DNA of 32,187 bases from Gnetum montanum (Eukaryota > Streptophyta > Gnetopsida > Gnetales > Gnetaceae): assembly GCA_015680685.1 (NCBI GenBank), contig MNCI01014449.1:305956-338142 (forward strand), in the 5' to 3' direction. Every line of letters begins with the position of its first letter. The first letter of the stretch is position 1. Positions 1-11,020 of this stretch are shown one piece after another. Below the pieces are notes generated by a model. It searched no databases, was not told the origin of the DNA, and saw only the letters and a list, made by a program, of their open reading frames with translations. The translations under genes were made by a program, and so were the position numbers.

Positions 1-3000
1 CCCTGAGATCTTGCACTGATGAATGAACCTGAGCACAAATATTTAGTCGGCATTTGACCTTTTTTAAAAAGAAGAGCATGGTAGAAATGCGTAAAGTCGG
101 ATCGAAGACGGTTGTTGTGATGAGGTATACACAAAGGAAAAATACAAGGAACCGTGAAACGCTAGAAATAGTTGTTGACCAATTGTAAGAAATAAAGAAA
201 AGTACATAAAACAGGTAACTGCCAGATGCAATTGCTTTGTTAAATAATGTGTAACAATACATCGAAGAATGTATTGCCACGTACGATGCTGCCATTTACA
301 AGGATGGAGTTTTACAATTGAAAACAAGATTCAACTTTGAATTAGTTTCCAAATATTTTTAAAATAAAAATTCGCTTATAAAGGGACGTCAAATAAAAAA
401 GTAACATCAGAAGGGATAGATTATTTCTATAATTAATCAATACTAAACAAAAAAACTTGAACAATAATGATTTTATTAATAATTTTAAAAAATGATTACC
501 AGTTTAGATTTTCGTGTTGTTGAAGCAGCAACCATTCTCGCAATACCTTCTAACAGCTGTTTCTCTTCATTTGCAGCACGTTCCTACAAAAAAATTAAGA
601 GGGATTCCTGTGAATTAAGTCTGTCCATTACCATTTTAATAAAAAAAATTGGTACAGACTTGACCTACAACACACCTGGAACTTCTTTTCAAACTCCTCC
701 AACTTCTTGTCATGGCAGATTTGCATCTCTTCTACAAATAGATTGAGCTTAGATGCATGTTCTTCAAAAGCCTCAAAGAAGTTAATAATGACTTCTGAAA
801 TGCTCCTGGTTGAATTTATGTTTCTCTGGGTGACCTGGAATGGACCACAACAGAATCAACACTTCTCTCCGATTTCAGAACTCAAAATTTGAATTTACAT
901 GCATTTATGGTCCGAGTAACTTACATCTTGTTGCTGTTGAATAAATGAAGCCATCATGTCTTCGAGGTTGGAAAGTGAAGTATCAAGACCACCAAGCAGA
1001 GATTCAGCATCCATCACCACTTTACCTAACAACTGCAGTGCACGCAAGCAAATTGTAAATGGATTTTACAGAAAAGATAATTAAACTCTTAAAACGAATA
1101 CACTGAAATCAAATAACCATACTTCTTCAAGAGTAGAGGCATGCATTGTTAAACTGGAATTTAGTTTGCTGAAAGTAGAACTTGAATTTTCGTCCAATGC
1201 ATTGGCTATGTCTTGCAAGCCCTTGATTCCAGATCCATATAATGCTTTCAGTTCCTCTACTCCAGATTTAAGATCTTTAGTGGTCTGCATACACATGTTA
1301 AAATGTTGTTTTCAAATATATATAGTTTATCTCTAAAAGACAAGTGTTGGTGCAACTTTGGAGTACAAACCTCGGTTTTAGTAATGACAAATGATTGCAT
1401 ATGATCTTCCATATTTTTCAGTTGCCTTTGTTGTTCATTGGCAGACAGTTCAACGGTTTTATGTAGCATTTCGAGCTGCTGGGATAACTGTAACCGGAAT
1501 GTTTCCACTAACCCTTTGTTCGCAATTTCAACTTTTTCTTTGCGTTCTATGTTAAAAATTAATTAAGCATACAACATGAGAAAACTACATTAAGCGTGGA
1601 GTTTTAAAAAGAAAAACTGTATAAAATCGACTACCAATTTTTGAAAAGAGGCCAGACACATCTTGAGCAGTGCTTTCTAACTCTATTCGAAGCCCACAGG
1701 CTTGCTCGACTAGTGCTTTTTCTGGGCATCACAATCAAAATTGGTTGTCAGTTATAAAAAAATGTGCTATCTGGATTGCCCCTAGAACAAACAATTATTA
1801 ACCGACCTGACTGTAGTAAGTTGGAAATAATGAATTCCCTCTCCTTAAGCGTACAGTTCAACTGCTTATGTTTCTCCTCTAGTTCGTTTAAAGAGTGCTC
1901 AGTGCTACTGAGTTTGTCCTACAGAAGTTACCTTAAAAGTTAGAAATATAAATTTCAAACTCAAAGGCAGAAACAAAAAGAAAATTACAAAGAACAGTAC
2001 CAAAAACGTATTATGTAATTAATAATTACCTCTACAGTGTGAAGTTTCTTGGATAGTGTCTCTGTTAAGCGCTGTTGAGAACCGTACAATTCTTGCAACT
2101 CTTCAATTTTCTGAATTTAAACATTGCATTCAGAGTGTTAAAAAATTTGCAGAATAAATAACAATAAAAGCTAAACGGGACACAAGAAAAGAAAAGAAAA
2201 GAGCAGAGCAGAGCTAGTTGAAGCCGCTAAAAGCCACTCACTTTGTGCTTAGATTCCATTTCTGATTCCATTTGTTCTATCTTTTCAGACATGGCCTGGA
2301 ATTCAAAATAGAGCAGAATTCACAATCACTAAACAGAATAAAAAATAGTTCCACTAATGACAAGATCACATAATTTAAAAGACCTTTTTCTCTGCTTCAT
2401 CCTGGACAAACCGATCACGTGGAATATAGATACCATTCTTCTCCCTTGCAGCGAAGACCTCTGTCTCACACAGTTAAAAATTAGGGTTCAGGGTGTAAAT
2501 ACTACAATAACCTAAAGAATACAGATTCTATATCCACCAAAATAAAACCTTGTTTAAGCCTGCTGATCTCTGCATATAGATCTTTTATAACTGCAGATTT
2601 CATCATCTTTTGATTCACTTCTGGTTTATTCTTTATATTTTTGGCACGGTGAGCATAATCCAGAGTGCTAAGAGTTTCTTCTAAACAGTAAACCGAAGGT
2701 GATACTGTAGCAATTATACATGTCTTTGTTTTCCCACCTAAGGAATCCCTTAAAAGTCTTGTCAACTTACTATCCCTGTTATAAGAAACAAAGACAAAGA
2801 TTATCTTAATAACAAAAAAACTAATAACCAAAAAACAAAGTCAATAGGGTATATAATAAACCTGTAAGGTATATGTCCCAAATGTTCAACAAGAGAAGTT
2901 ATTACTCTTCCAAGAGTAAGAAGACTTTTGTTGATTTCACCGGCCTCTCTTGCTCTACCCTGCTGACATATCGATGTTAAACCTAACAAGAAGAAATATC

Positions 3001-4396
3001 TGGATGTTGTGGGGATCATAGCCAACATACCTCTCGAGCACCTGAACGAGATATGTTTTCAGATCCAGCAAGATCTACAAGATTTAGCTTTCCACATTTG
3101 ATGAGTTCCTCACCCTCAGGGGTTGCTTCTTTAATATGAATGGTGATAGAGAATATGGAATGGGAACGACTGCCAAAAAAATAATCAATCACAAGGAATC
3201 AACTGAACTATATGTAAGCAAAGATACATTTTGCAAGTAGTTTTCTTACCTGCTCTGTTTATTCAACAGAGTTTCAGCTGTTCGTCTTTTAGCAGATCCT
3301 CTTTCTAGTAGAGTGTATATTTCATTGGCACTGCACACAACCTCTTCCTCAAGACCTCGTACTAGAACTCCTCCTTTACCATCTTCCATGAGTGCAATTG
3401 GTTTTTTTGATTTATCATCAATTAGTTTTGGATATTCATCCAGTGCCAACAGATCAGTTATTTCTTCATTGTAAAGTTCTAGAAAGGTTACTTTCATGCT
3501 ATACTCAGCATGCTGAGCTTCAAGAATATCAAATATTTGTTTAACTGCTCTCGGAATTACTCCAGCATCACTTGGAAGTTCCCCATTCTGAAAAGGGGGT
3601 ATGGTTCAGGTATTAAAAACAAGCCATAATTAAACATACTGACGAGGGAAAACAAGCAAGAATGAAACCTAGCTGTTGATGCAGAGATGAAAATTAATAG
3701 CACTTTTCTTAAAAATCAACCTTAGCCGAGAAAAGGAACGGTTTAAAAAAAGCATGAACATACCTTGGTTTTTCTTCCACCACCTTCCATAGTATACGTT
3801 TTTCCCGTGCCTGTTTGACCATAAGCAAAAATGGTGCAGTTAAAACCATCTAGAACCTCATTCACAATTGGTATGATAGACTGTTCGTATAGATCTTTTT
3901 GCTGAGAATTGGGGCCAAAAACCTGGACAAAGTTGTAGTGATCGCAATTTAGTATAGATTAAAACATATTGTCTAATCCAAACCGAGAACAGGAGCAACA
4001 TAGCTAAAGGTACATATACGTTAATCTCAACCTTGTCAAAAGTGAATGTTCGGTCAATCTGCTTGATTGAAGTTGTCTGAAAAACAGAGACTTCTCGCCT
4101 TTGTTCGTTGCATGAAATAACTTGAGGGGCATTGACCCTCAGTTCGTCATCGTTGCAAGGCCTGCAATGATTTCCAGTCAATAAAGTATATTTAAAAGAC
4201 TGTATAATGTAAAAAATTGGTCTCTGCAAAGGATGTACCTGCATCGTAAAATAACCTGGACATTGACTCCTTTCTCTTTATCATATCTAGCCATAAAATC
4301 CCCTGATCTTCCATCTGAATGTTTTATTTTCTCGGAAGCTTTGGGTGTTACCCCCGGAGAAGATAAGGTTGGTATTAATGATCTTCTCGGCTCCAT
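1..4396 (-). CDS. Kinesin-5 (BIMC/Eg5-type) mitotic kinesin, C-terminus off window
   Basis: Plus-end-directed microtubule motor that cross-links and slides antiparallel microtubules in spindle and phragmoplast. Exons in gene order: 4239-4396, 4032-4161, 3764-3922, 3250-3587, 3031-3169, 2862-2959, 2549-2775, 2384-2460, 2242-2295, 2030-2110, 1807-1918, 1635-1721, 1371-1546, 1123-1284, 925-1032, 676-834, 500-583, 1-28 (cut by the window edge). They join in frame to 792 residues; kinesin-5 proteins run to about 1000, so roughly 200-250 residues lie outside. Visible motifs: P-loop GQTGTGKT (131-138), switch I SSRSHS (261-266), switch II DLAGSE (294-299), [18 protein letters not shown] after it, and the kinesin-5 neck signature [15 protein letters not shown] followed by [13 protein letters not shown]. 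The stalk is coiled coil. Start chosen at the only in-frame ATG before the motor ([19 protein letters not shown]). One weak donor (GTCTTT after 2384) is forced by frame. Identity is certain at subfamily level. Confidence 0.95.
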
Positions 4397-4436
4397 GTTC
4401 ACAAACGAGGCTCCAGCAAAGTCAGCTTTGATCGAA

Positions 4437-6394
4437 CTTTGAGAGAGAAGCACAAATCACCGTCTGACAATGTAGCATTCATTAGCAGACAAACATAAGT
4501 ATATGATTTGGAAGTAAAAGGCAACCACGTGTAAAAATGCTTTATAATGGACGATATCCAATGATACCCTAAATCTTTCATAAAATAAAATTTTCAAACC
4601 AAGAAAGGAAAGGCACGATGTTACAAAATCAAAGGCGAAGTATTTGTTTCGTGATTAAAGAACTTAAGGCATTCCATAAATGAAAAGGGAATAGTGGCAG
4701 TTGCAGTTAACACAGCTTTTAATGTGCTAGGCTTTCCAAACTTCTGCTCCGATTTGGTGGTACGATTCAAAGTCGTAAAGAAGGATAAGTAATTATCTCT
4801 TAAAGTCTTCAGCCAAAGAGAAAAGTGACACTTTCAAGCTTCAGCTAAAAACATAAACTGTACGAAAATTCTGTAGTTTTGAGGGAGCAAAACAAAACAG
4901 CCAAACACTAGCAAAACCATAAATTTACGAATTTAATTGATCAAGTTCAATTAGGAAGTAAGCGGGAACACTGTGGATTAACTATTCGATAAAAGGAAAG
5001 TAGTGTCAACCGAGATTGGTTAAATGACTGCAGCAAGTCGCGTTATCCGGGATTGTAACTTATGCGTGTCGTTAAAGCCACGAAAGTGTTTGTGTAAAGC
5101 TTAAACTTACTCCCACATTAAAAAAGCTGTCCAGAACACATCCTAGTGGCTAAAGACACATGGCAAAACAACGCAGGCGTTCATAAATTGCATCCAAAGA
5201 GATTCTAAAAAGAAATTGCGCTATTAAGATCGCCATTTGTAGTTTTCTACCATCTGGCACGTAGACACGTGGACTTCCATTAGAAAACAAATTAAATTGT
5301 CAAATACCACCAGCAAGCTGAAATCAGAAGACACATTAGCAAGACGCTAAAATCGGAACACTCTCTTAATCGAGAACATGAACAGCAAGCCTAAAACTAT
5401 CCGCAAAGCTAAGGCATATCTTAATAACCAAGAAATTCTGAAATCGCATTTCCATAAAACAAGCCAAAACAAACCTTTAAACGTGAACAAATGAAAATAC
5501 TCAATTGCTTCGAAAAGGCATTCTTACTTAGGAAACCAAATTTTAAAGATTTGTGCAAATGTCGTCTTAAAAGAACCCAAACTGACAAATCCAACTAGCG
5601 GAAGTCAAAAAGCAGTGCGATTATGCGCTGCGCTTCAAATCGGATTCAAAAAGCGCAAAGGAAAAGCAAATCGGAGAGCGAAACGACCAAAGAAGCAGCT
5701 CAACAAGCAGGTTTCCAAGGCCTGTTAATTAGCATTTGCAAAGTCGAAAAGAGCACAACAAAACTGGGATAATTGTGAGAGGAGACCACGTTTTCAGGAA
5801 CAAAACGGAATTGAATAAAATAATACTCAAACGATAAGATTCATAAAGACTGTGCATCAATCTTCACAATAAAGCAATAGCGAGATAGAAAACACCTAAA
5901 GACACACTCAAACACCAGATTCAGAGCGCTCCTAAAACACATTCACAAAAGCCGACAATAGCAGAACAAAATCGCTAATCGAAACGGAAGTTTGTTAGTT
6001 TCCTAGAAACGGCAAAAGAAGCAACTACGCGAAAGTAGATTTAGAATGCCTGCACATCAACATTCCGCAGAAACCGATAAATGCGAAACGAAATTACAAA
6101 AGAAGAACCGGTCCTTTCCCTCCGTTAAACAAAGCAGCAAAACACACAGCCGACGGAGCAGATTCAGAATGCCTGTTCATTAACATTCACAGAAGCCAAT
6201 GAAAGGCAAACAAACCGACATCACTAAGCCAAAACGGACCTTCCGTCCGTTGAACAAAACCGCAGAACAATCAGTCATAAGCAGCAGATTCAGAATGCCT
6301 GTTCAAGAGCATTCACAAAAGCGGGGATAAGGCAAAGCGAAATTGCGAGCGTGCGAGCGTGCAGACGAACTTGCCAGAGAGAAAGAGCACATAC
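4437..6394 (-). other. Putative 5'UTR (leader) intron of kinesin-5
   Basis: A 1.96 kb stretch without coding potential between the proposed donor at 6394 and acceptor at 4437. It is A-rich on the plus strand (T-rich in the transcript) and holds the degenerate tandem array listed separately. Large leader introns in plant housekeeping and cell-cycle genes often carry enhancers; that role here is inference. Confidence 0.45.
5836..6330. repeat. Degenerate ~120-126 bp tandem array
   Basis: Units begin with cagattcagaatgcctg or a variant at 5916, 6036, 6159 and 6285 (spacings 120, 123 and 126 bp), with a more decayed copy near 5836 and a possible trace near 5720. Each unit continues with a cattcacagaagc-like block, and copies at about 6120 and 6245 contain ccgtt (AACGG on the gene strand). 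It lies wholly in the proposed kinesin-5 leader intron. Confidence 0.7.
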
Positions 6395-6570
6395 CTACGA
6401 CCGCAGAAGCAGCAGAGATCGCCAAAGGAAACGACGAAAAAACGGAAATGGAGCGTCGTCGTCCAGCGAACGGACGAAAAAGTGAGCAGCAGCAGCAGCA
6501 GCAGCAGAAGCAGTGGAGGCAGCAAATGAAAAAATGGAAGATCCGAACGACTAAAAAAGCCAACCCTGCG
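6395..6570 (-). other. Probable non-coding first exon (5'UTR) of the kinesin-5 gene
   Basis: On the minus strand a TATA-like stretch (6599-6609) is followed by a pyrimidine- and CTG-rich segment without any ATG, ending in a good donor (CGTAG then GTATGT) at 6395/6394. The reading frame of the first coding exon is open but ATG-less upstream of 4396 and has a pyrimidine-rich acceptor (ctctctcaaag) ending at 4437. I infer a 5'UTR exon here and a 5'UTR intron at 4437-6394. The upper boundary is estimated from the TATA position, not observed. Confidence 0.5.
6487..6513. repeat. CAG/CTG trinucleotide repeat
   Basis: Seven consecutive CAG triplets followed by AAG CAG on the plus strand. In the proposed kinesin-5 leader exon it reads CTG and is untranslated. 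The plus-strand open frame through it (polyglutamine in the 6343-6690 ORF) looks like a by-product. Confidence 0.85.
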
Positions 6571-6598
6571 GTCACGGCATGTACTCCAGCCAGTCCAG

Positions 6599-6609
6599 CT
6601 TTATTTATG
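6599..6609 (-). promoter_or_regulatory. TATA-like box, kinesin-5 promoter
   Basis: CATAAATAAAG on the minus strand. Transcription would begin near 6570, placing the CTG-rich leader exon directly downstream. Confidence 0.4.
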
Positions 6610-6680
6610 GCCTTCCTCTCCCCTTTACTAACTACGTTTAAAACCCTTATCGTTCGCTTCAAACTTGCTCGCTTAAAAAC

Positions 6681-6691
6681 TGACCGTTAGG
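6681..6691 (-). promoter_or_regulatory. MSA (M-phase-specific activator) element
   Basis: CCTAACGGTCA on the minus strand matches the plant MSA consensus YCYAACGGYYA at every position. Three-repeat MYB factors bind this element and drive G2/M expression of mitotic kinesins and B-type cyclins (established). It sits about 75 bp upstream of the TATA-like box of the kinesin-5 gene, the expected position. Function here is inferred. Confidence 0.6.
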
Positions 6692-6699
6692 ACTCACCG

Positions 6700-7264
6700 C
6701 ACCCCGCCCACGCAAAAAAAGCCGCAAGTGCGCACCAGCAAAACAAGGCCACGATCGCAAAAAACCAAGCATGGATCAAAATGTGTTTACCTGCCACGTG
6801 CATGCCCACGTAAGCGCCGGTCCCACCTAACTACGGCAACAACCGGCATTTTCTTCGCTTCGAAATGTTTTTTTAAAGATCATCTGACGTGGAATATTTT
6901 ACGGTCCCCGAACCTTAATTGGAGACCATAAATTGATTTTTCCGCTCTAAAAACGGTCCGTAGTTTTTGCACCAGCGCGCACCGCTGCAAAAATTTAGCG
7001 GACTTGAACTTGGAAAGTGAAGCTTCGTTATGGTGGTCGGATTTTCGGTCATACATTTGCGCAAACGGCAGGGGGGATCTGCGTAAGAGCTGCTGACCCG
7101 TTACTTGCAACGACGTTTTGTCATATTTGTGTGGAGAGAGTTGTGCTACATTAATAGAAAAAAGAACCAATGTTGTATTTTTGCCCCTATAAAAAATTAG
7201 TTGTGAGACATCCTTCTCCATGGGGGCATCGTGGACAATGACATCTCTCATTAGCCCTAAATCA
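6700..7264. other. Kinesin-5 upstream region, no gene recognised
   Basis: GC is somewhat higher to about 6850. A 138-codon minus-strand open frame (6880-7296) starts only at a non-ATG codon and shows no recognisable domain, so I do not call it a gene. Confidence 0.4.
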
Positions 7265-7345
7265 TAATCAGATGTTAGTCGAGTAGTAAGACTCACGATT
7301 TCGAAACTCTAAATTATAGGTTCAATTTTGGTAGATAATACTGAG
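7265..7345 (+). repeat. tRNA-like SINE head
   Basis: An A-box-like segment (gttagtcgagtagtaagac) is followed about 40 bp later by a B-box-like segment (ataggttcaattttgg), the layout of a tRNA-derived SINE promoter. It is decayed; no target duplication was identified. Confidence 0.35.
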
Positions 7346-7635
7346 TTGTAAAGTTCTAATGTGGCTATATATCTTGAGAGTAAATATGATTTAAAAAAAA
7401 TGTTTCATGCTCCAAAACACACCCCCTTCCTCTCCCAAAAACTTAAATAAACAAATAATCACAATGAAATTAGGTGCTTTGTTGAACACTTTAGATTGCT
7501 AATTATTAATGACACGTGGTTAATTGGTTAATTTAACACATATTGTGCTTGTCAAAGGTTGCTACTTTGAGTCACATGTAAAGTACCTTTGTTTTACCTA
7601 AATATTACAAAAGAATTTGTTGTATGCACCACCAT
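7346..7635. other. AT-rich spacer, nothing recognised
   Basis: No coding potential, RNA gene or repeat recognised between the two SINE-like relics. Confidence 0.4.
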
Positions 7636-7790
7636 TTGTAACAATGGTAATGTGCTTGTTTTTGAAGTCAAAAGACTTGGATTCAAGCTTGGGCCCATTT
7701 GAAAAGAGGTTAAGCTTTTGCTAGTCCATTAGCCCTCCTTCCCCCTCTTAGCAAGATGAGCAACAAACCTTCAAGTCATGATACTTTTTT
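7636..7790 (+). repeat. SINE-like repeat, copy A
   Basis: Contains aatggtaatgtgcttg (A-box-like), ggattcaagcttggg (B-box-like) and the family signature gaaaagaggttaagctttt followed by a C-rich block and a gatgagc motif. The same order recurs at 23055-23165 and 30688-30862, all on the plus strand. Confidence 0.55.
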
Positions 7791-9686
7791 ATGAAAGTAT
7801 TCTATTGTGTATCCTAGGATACATATAATACAATTATTTTGGGTTCCAACACTAACCCCAACTTCTCCTATTCCAAAATTTGCTTGGTGTGATAAATGAA
7901 TAATTATTTAATGTTAAAGTTTATATGGAATCATACATGATTTTTATACCTTGGATATATGCTTACTTTTGAATGTGTTTGTTGTTGGGGAGACATTGTT
8001 TGGTTAGAGCATTCACCTTGTACTTGCAAGTAACAAGTGATATAGGGTATGTTCATCTAATGCACCTTTAAATTTATACTTAAATCTTTAAATGTATCTT
8101 GTTGGATATATCTCCTAAAGTACAAATAGACATTTAGTTTCAATTCAACACCCTTAATGCTTTGTTGATTGTTGTGAATGACCTATTGTAATCAAATGTG
8201 TAACATATGCCCCACAAGCTGGAAGAGTACTTTCAATTCTAATACCCTTAACTATTTTGCTAATAGTTGTATCTAGCTCATTGGAATTAAGCATGTTAAC
8301 TTATTCCCTAAGTCTTAACCAATAAATTACAGATCTTTGATGTTGATGGTTTTTCCAGCAACTTAAAAACAAATAAAAATAAAGGATACACTTTATCTAA
8401 AACAAGATACTTAAAACAAGATACTTATTTCTTGAAAAAAGTATTGTTAGTGCAAGTGTTTTAAAAGAGGTATCTTTTACAATGATCCGTTATCTTTAAA
8501 ATCAAACGCATTCTCTAAGAAAAGGCGAATTATTTAAAACTTTTTTCGAGTTACATTATAATTAGCAACGCCCAAAAACAGAGACCTATAACAGTGTATC
8601 AGTTACAAGTTACAAGTTACAGTAACTTGAACAAGTCATAGGGTTAAGGGGAAGTGGGAAGTTGAGAGCACTATGCATGAAACTCAGGACCAGCCTTATA
8701 AATAAACAAGTATTAAGGGAGGAAACCCGAATTAGGGCACCACCAAACATCCACCCATGTTGACTCATTACAAGATAGAAGGACATAGAATTAGATAAGG
8801 AAAAAAAAGCTGTCAAGGATAGAGAGAGTTCCAATGGTGACTTCTCACAACAGAAATTGTTACTGGAATGCGCGAGTCTTTCCCACAGTTGCAAGAGATG
8901 AACCAACTGATGACTATCCAGATTGAACTTGGATGAAACCTATATTTGTGGAGAAAAAGAGAAGCGAAGTGGCTTGAATTGCAAAAAGGTGCAGGAAGTT
9001 GGCTTTTGAAGGAGGAAAGATAAATAAAATAAAATTAAAAAAGCAAAAATTTGTGAAGTGAAACGGAAGCAAGAACGCAAAAAGATGCACCCCATGATTA
9101 GGTAAAAAAGAACAAACATCACGTGGCTATCAGCGAAGATGGTAAAAAAAGGCTGGAATCCAACGTATTTCCGTTTTCAAAGGGTGGGCCCGGGCAGAGC
9201 GTGATTATTTTTATTTTTGCGATAAATGCGCCTGGGGTCGTGGCCCATGAATCAGGACGATGAGGATATGCTTCTTTGTCCCATCCCCTACAACAACAAT
9301 GCAATCATCATTATTGACTACCTCGTGTACCCTCTTTAATTTAGCCCCTTCTTGAGTACACTCTTGTTTCCAGATCAAAGCGTGCTGTATTGTCTGCATA
9401 ATATGTCTGTAACATTTGGTGCATTGAAGGTCTGAGTCTCTTGTAGCTTTTAAGAGAGGACAAAACTTTAATCCGTCAATGATGACGGTAACCGAAAAAT
9501 ATGGTAGAATTAAAATTCAAAAATGCATCGTCATCATTTTAGCTTTGCCCAAAATATAAGGGGTCTTTTTTTTAATTTAAAGGAAACTTGAGGCTAACAA
9601 TGCACTACTTCACTGCTACTATACTATACTATACAGGTAAACAAAGGCACGCTAAGTGCCCCAACACCTAGCCAGCTAATCGAAAG
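7791..9686. other. AT-rich intergenic DNA, no gene recognised
   Basis: Low-complexity AT-rich sequence with short direct duplications (aaacaagatacttaaaacaa near 8398; gttacaa repeats near 8606). A minus-strand ATG frame at 9211-9399 (62 codons, beginning MQTIQHALIWKQECTQ) and another at 8610-8906 show no family I recognise. The 9211-9399 one could be a decayed exon. A TACTA microrepeat lies near 9620. Confidence 0.35.
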
Positions 9687-9762
9687 GATGCACATCTCGT
9701 CTTCAGGTTTTTGGACGCACATCTCGTCTTTAGGTTTTCGATGCACATCTCATCTTTAGGCA
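9687..9762. repeat. Three tandem ~27 bp repeats
   Basis: Units gatgcacatctcgtcttcag, gacgcacatctcgtctttag and gatgcacatctcatctttag start at 9687, 9714 and 9740, joined by short T-rich links. Confidence 0.85.
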
Positions 9763-10858
9763 CGGGCATTCCTAGCCTTGCTAATACCTCTAGTAGCTCC
9801 CACATCAGTTCACCAGATTACAAAATGTAGCAGAGGCAATGGTGAGCCCAAATACCTCTCAAGTAAGTGACCACTATGCCATAAATGGTGTAGAAATAGA
9901 TTTCACATGCTTAATGTCTATAAGAGAATTAATAATTTGTTATTCAACTCTTTGTAAAATCAACAAAAGATTAGAGAGCTCCATGAAACATGGAATTTTA
10001 GAATATTCTTTAGCTAAAATATCAAAATCTAAAATCTATTTATGAATAATTAACACTAACACTAGATGCTTATATCTAAGTGACCTTGTATCTTTCAAAT
10101 CAAGAATAAATCAAACATTACATAACAAGGCAAAAATAAATCAAGAATTATACCCGACAATCAAAAATTATACTCGACAATCAAGAATTATACTAGACAT
10201 ACCTGAATCATGCTTTTGCATCCCAACATTTAATTACAAAACAAAACTCTAGTAACTCAAAATTTGAATGAACTTCATAATAAATGACATTTTTGATACT
10301 AAAATTAAAGGCTATTTAAGTGAGCAATACAATGTACTTCTTTCTCAAGGATCTTTGGATGTGAAAAATGTAATTGATAGTTTAATCAATGATAAATCTC
10401 AACCTAATTTATTTGAATAGTCTTTAACTTGAAAGATATAAGTTGCAAATCTTAACTAATAATAAATTGCACCTCACCTTTATAACCTGATCAATTTCAC
10501 CATCTTTAATAAAAGTTAGACAAAAAAATTCGAGTTCTGAAAAAAACATGATTCAATGCCCTAAGCACTTTCCTATACATATCTTTTGTGTGAAATATCG
10601 AATCCAACCAGCTTTCCACCCTGCTTCTAAAAACTATGCCTCTAGCTAGATCGGGTTCATAGAGACGGAACAGTATGCAAGCCGCATGCTTAATGATGCT
10701 TTTGAAATAGAAATCAATAAAGTTTTAAAAAATTGCAACCTTGAAACACATGAAGCATGGTAATAGCATTAATAAGTAGCAATTCTGGAAGTCTATTACA
10801 GTTGCTGAAACAGACAAATGTAAAAGACAATACAAGCATATAGCTGCTCTGAACATGC
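9763..10858. other. AT-rich region downstream of ACR3, no gene called
   Basis: Two short plus-strand ATG frames (9839-10045, 68 codons; 10268-10420, 50 codons) have AT-rich composition and no recognised domain. They could be remnants of a transposon polyprotein, but nothing confirms it. Three exact-period 20 bp repeats sit inside and are listed separately. Confidence 0.35.
10139..10198. repeat. Three tandem 20 bp repeats
   Basis: aatcaagaattatacccgac and two near-identical copies follow head to tail, differing at two or three positions. Confidence 0.9.
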
Positions 10859-10864
10859 TTTATT
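10859..10864 (-). terminator. Candidate poly(A) signal of ACR3
   Basis: AATAAA on the minus strand, about 155 bp past the ACR3 stop codon. Plant poly(A) signals are degenerate, so this is a plausible site only. Confidence 0.35.
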
Positions 10865-11020
10865 CAGCCTTTCATACATCATAGATTAGCATTAAAATGC
10901 TGTGCGCAATTACAACTGATACTAGCAGATACTTATCAGTCCCATCCATGTAAAAGAAATTCACGCTTCTGGCTAAGCCAACCCGAAATGTTAGATTAAG
11001 CTATTACACTGTTTACACAA

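Noticed and set aside
64-327. 87-codon minus-strand ORF within kinesin-5
   Set aside because: It lies in the intron between exons 500-583 and 1-28, in a frame unrelated to kinesin, and has no ATG.
6343-6690. 115-codon plus-strand ORF with a polyglutamine run
   Set aside because: It overlaps the proposed kinesin-5 leader exon antisense, owes its length to the CAG repeat and shows no domain.
6880-7296. 138-codon minus-strand ORF
   Set aside because: No ATG start, no recognisable motif, and its 5' end overlaps a SINE-like relic.
7265-7345. Functional tRNA gene
   Set aside because: A- and B-box-like words are present but no cloverleaf with paired acceptor stem could be drawn; a SINE relic fits better.
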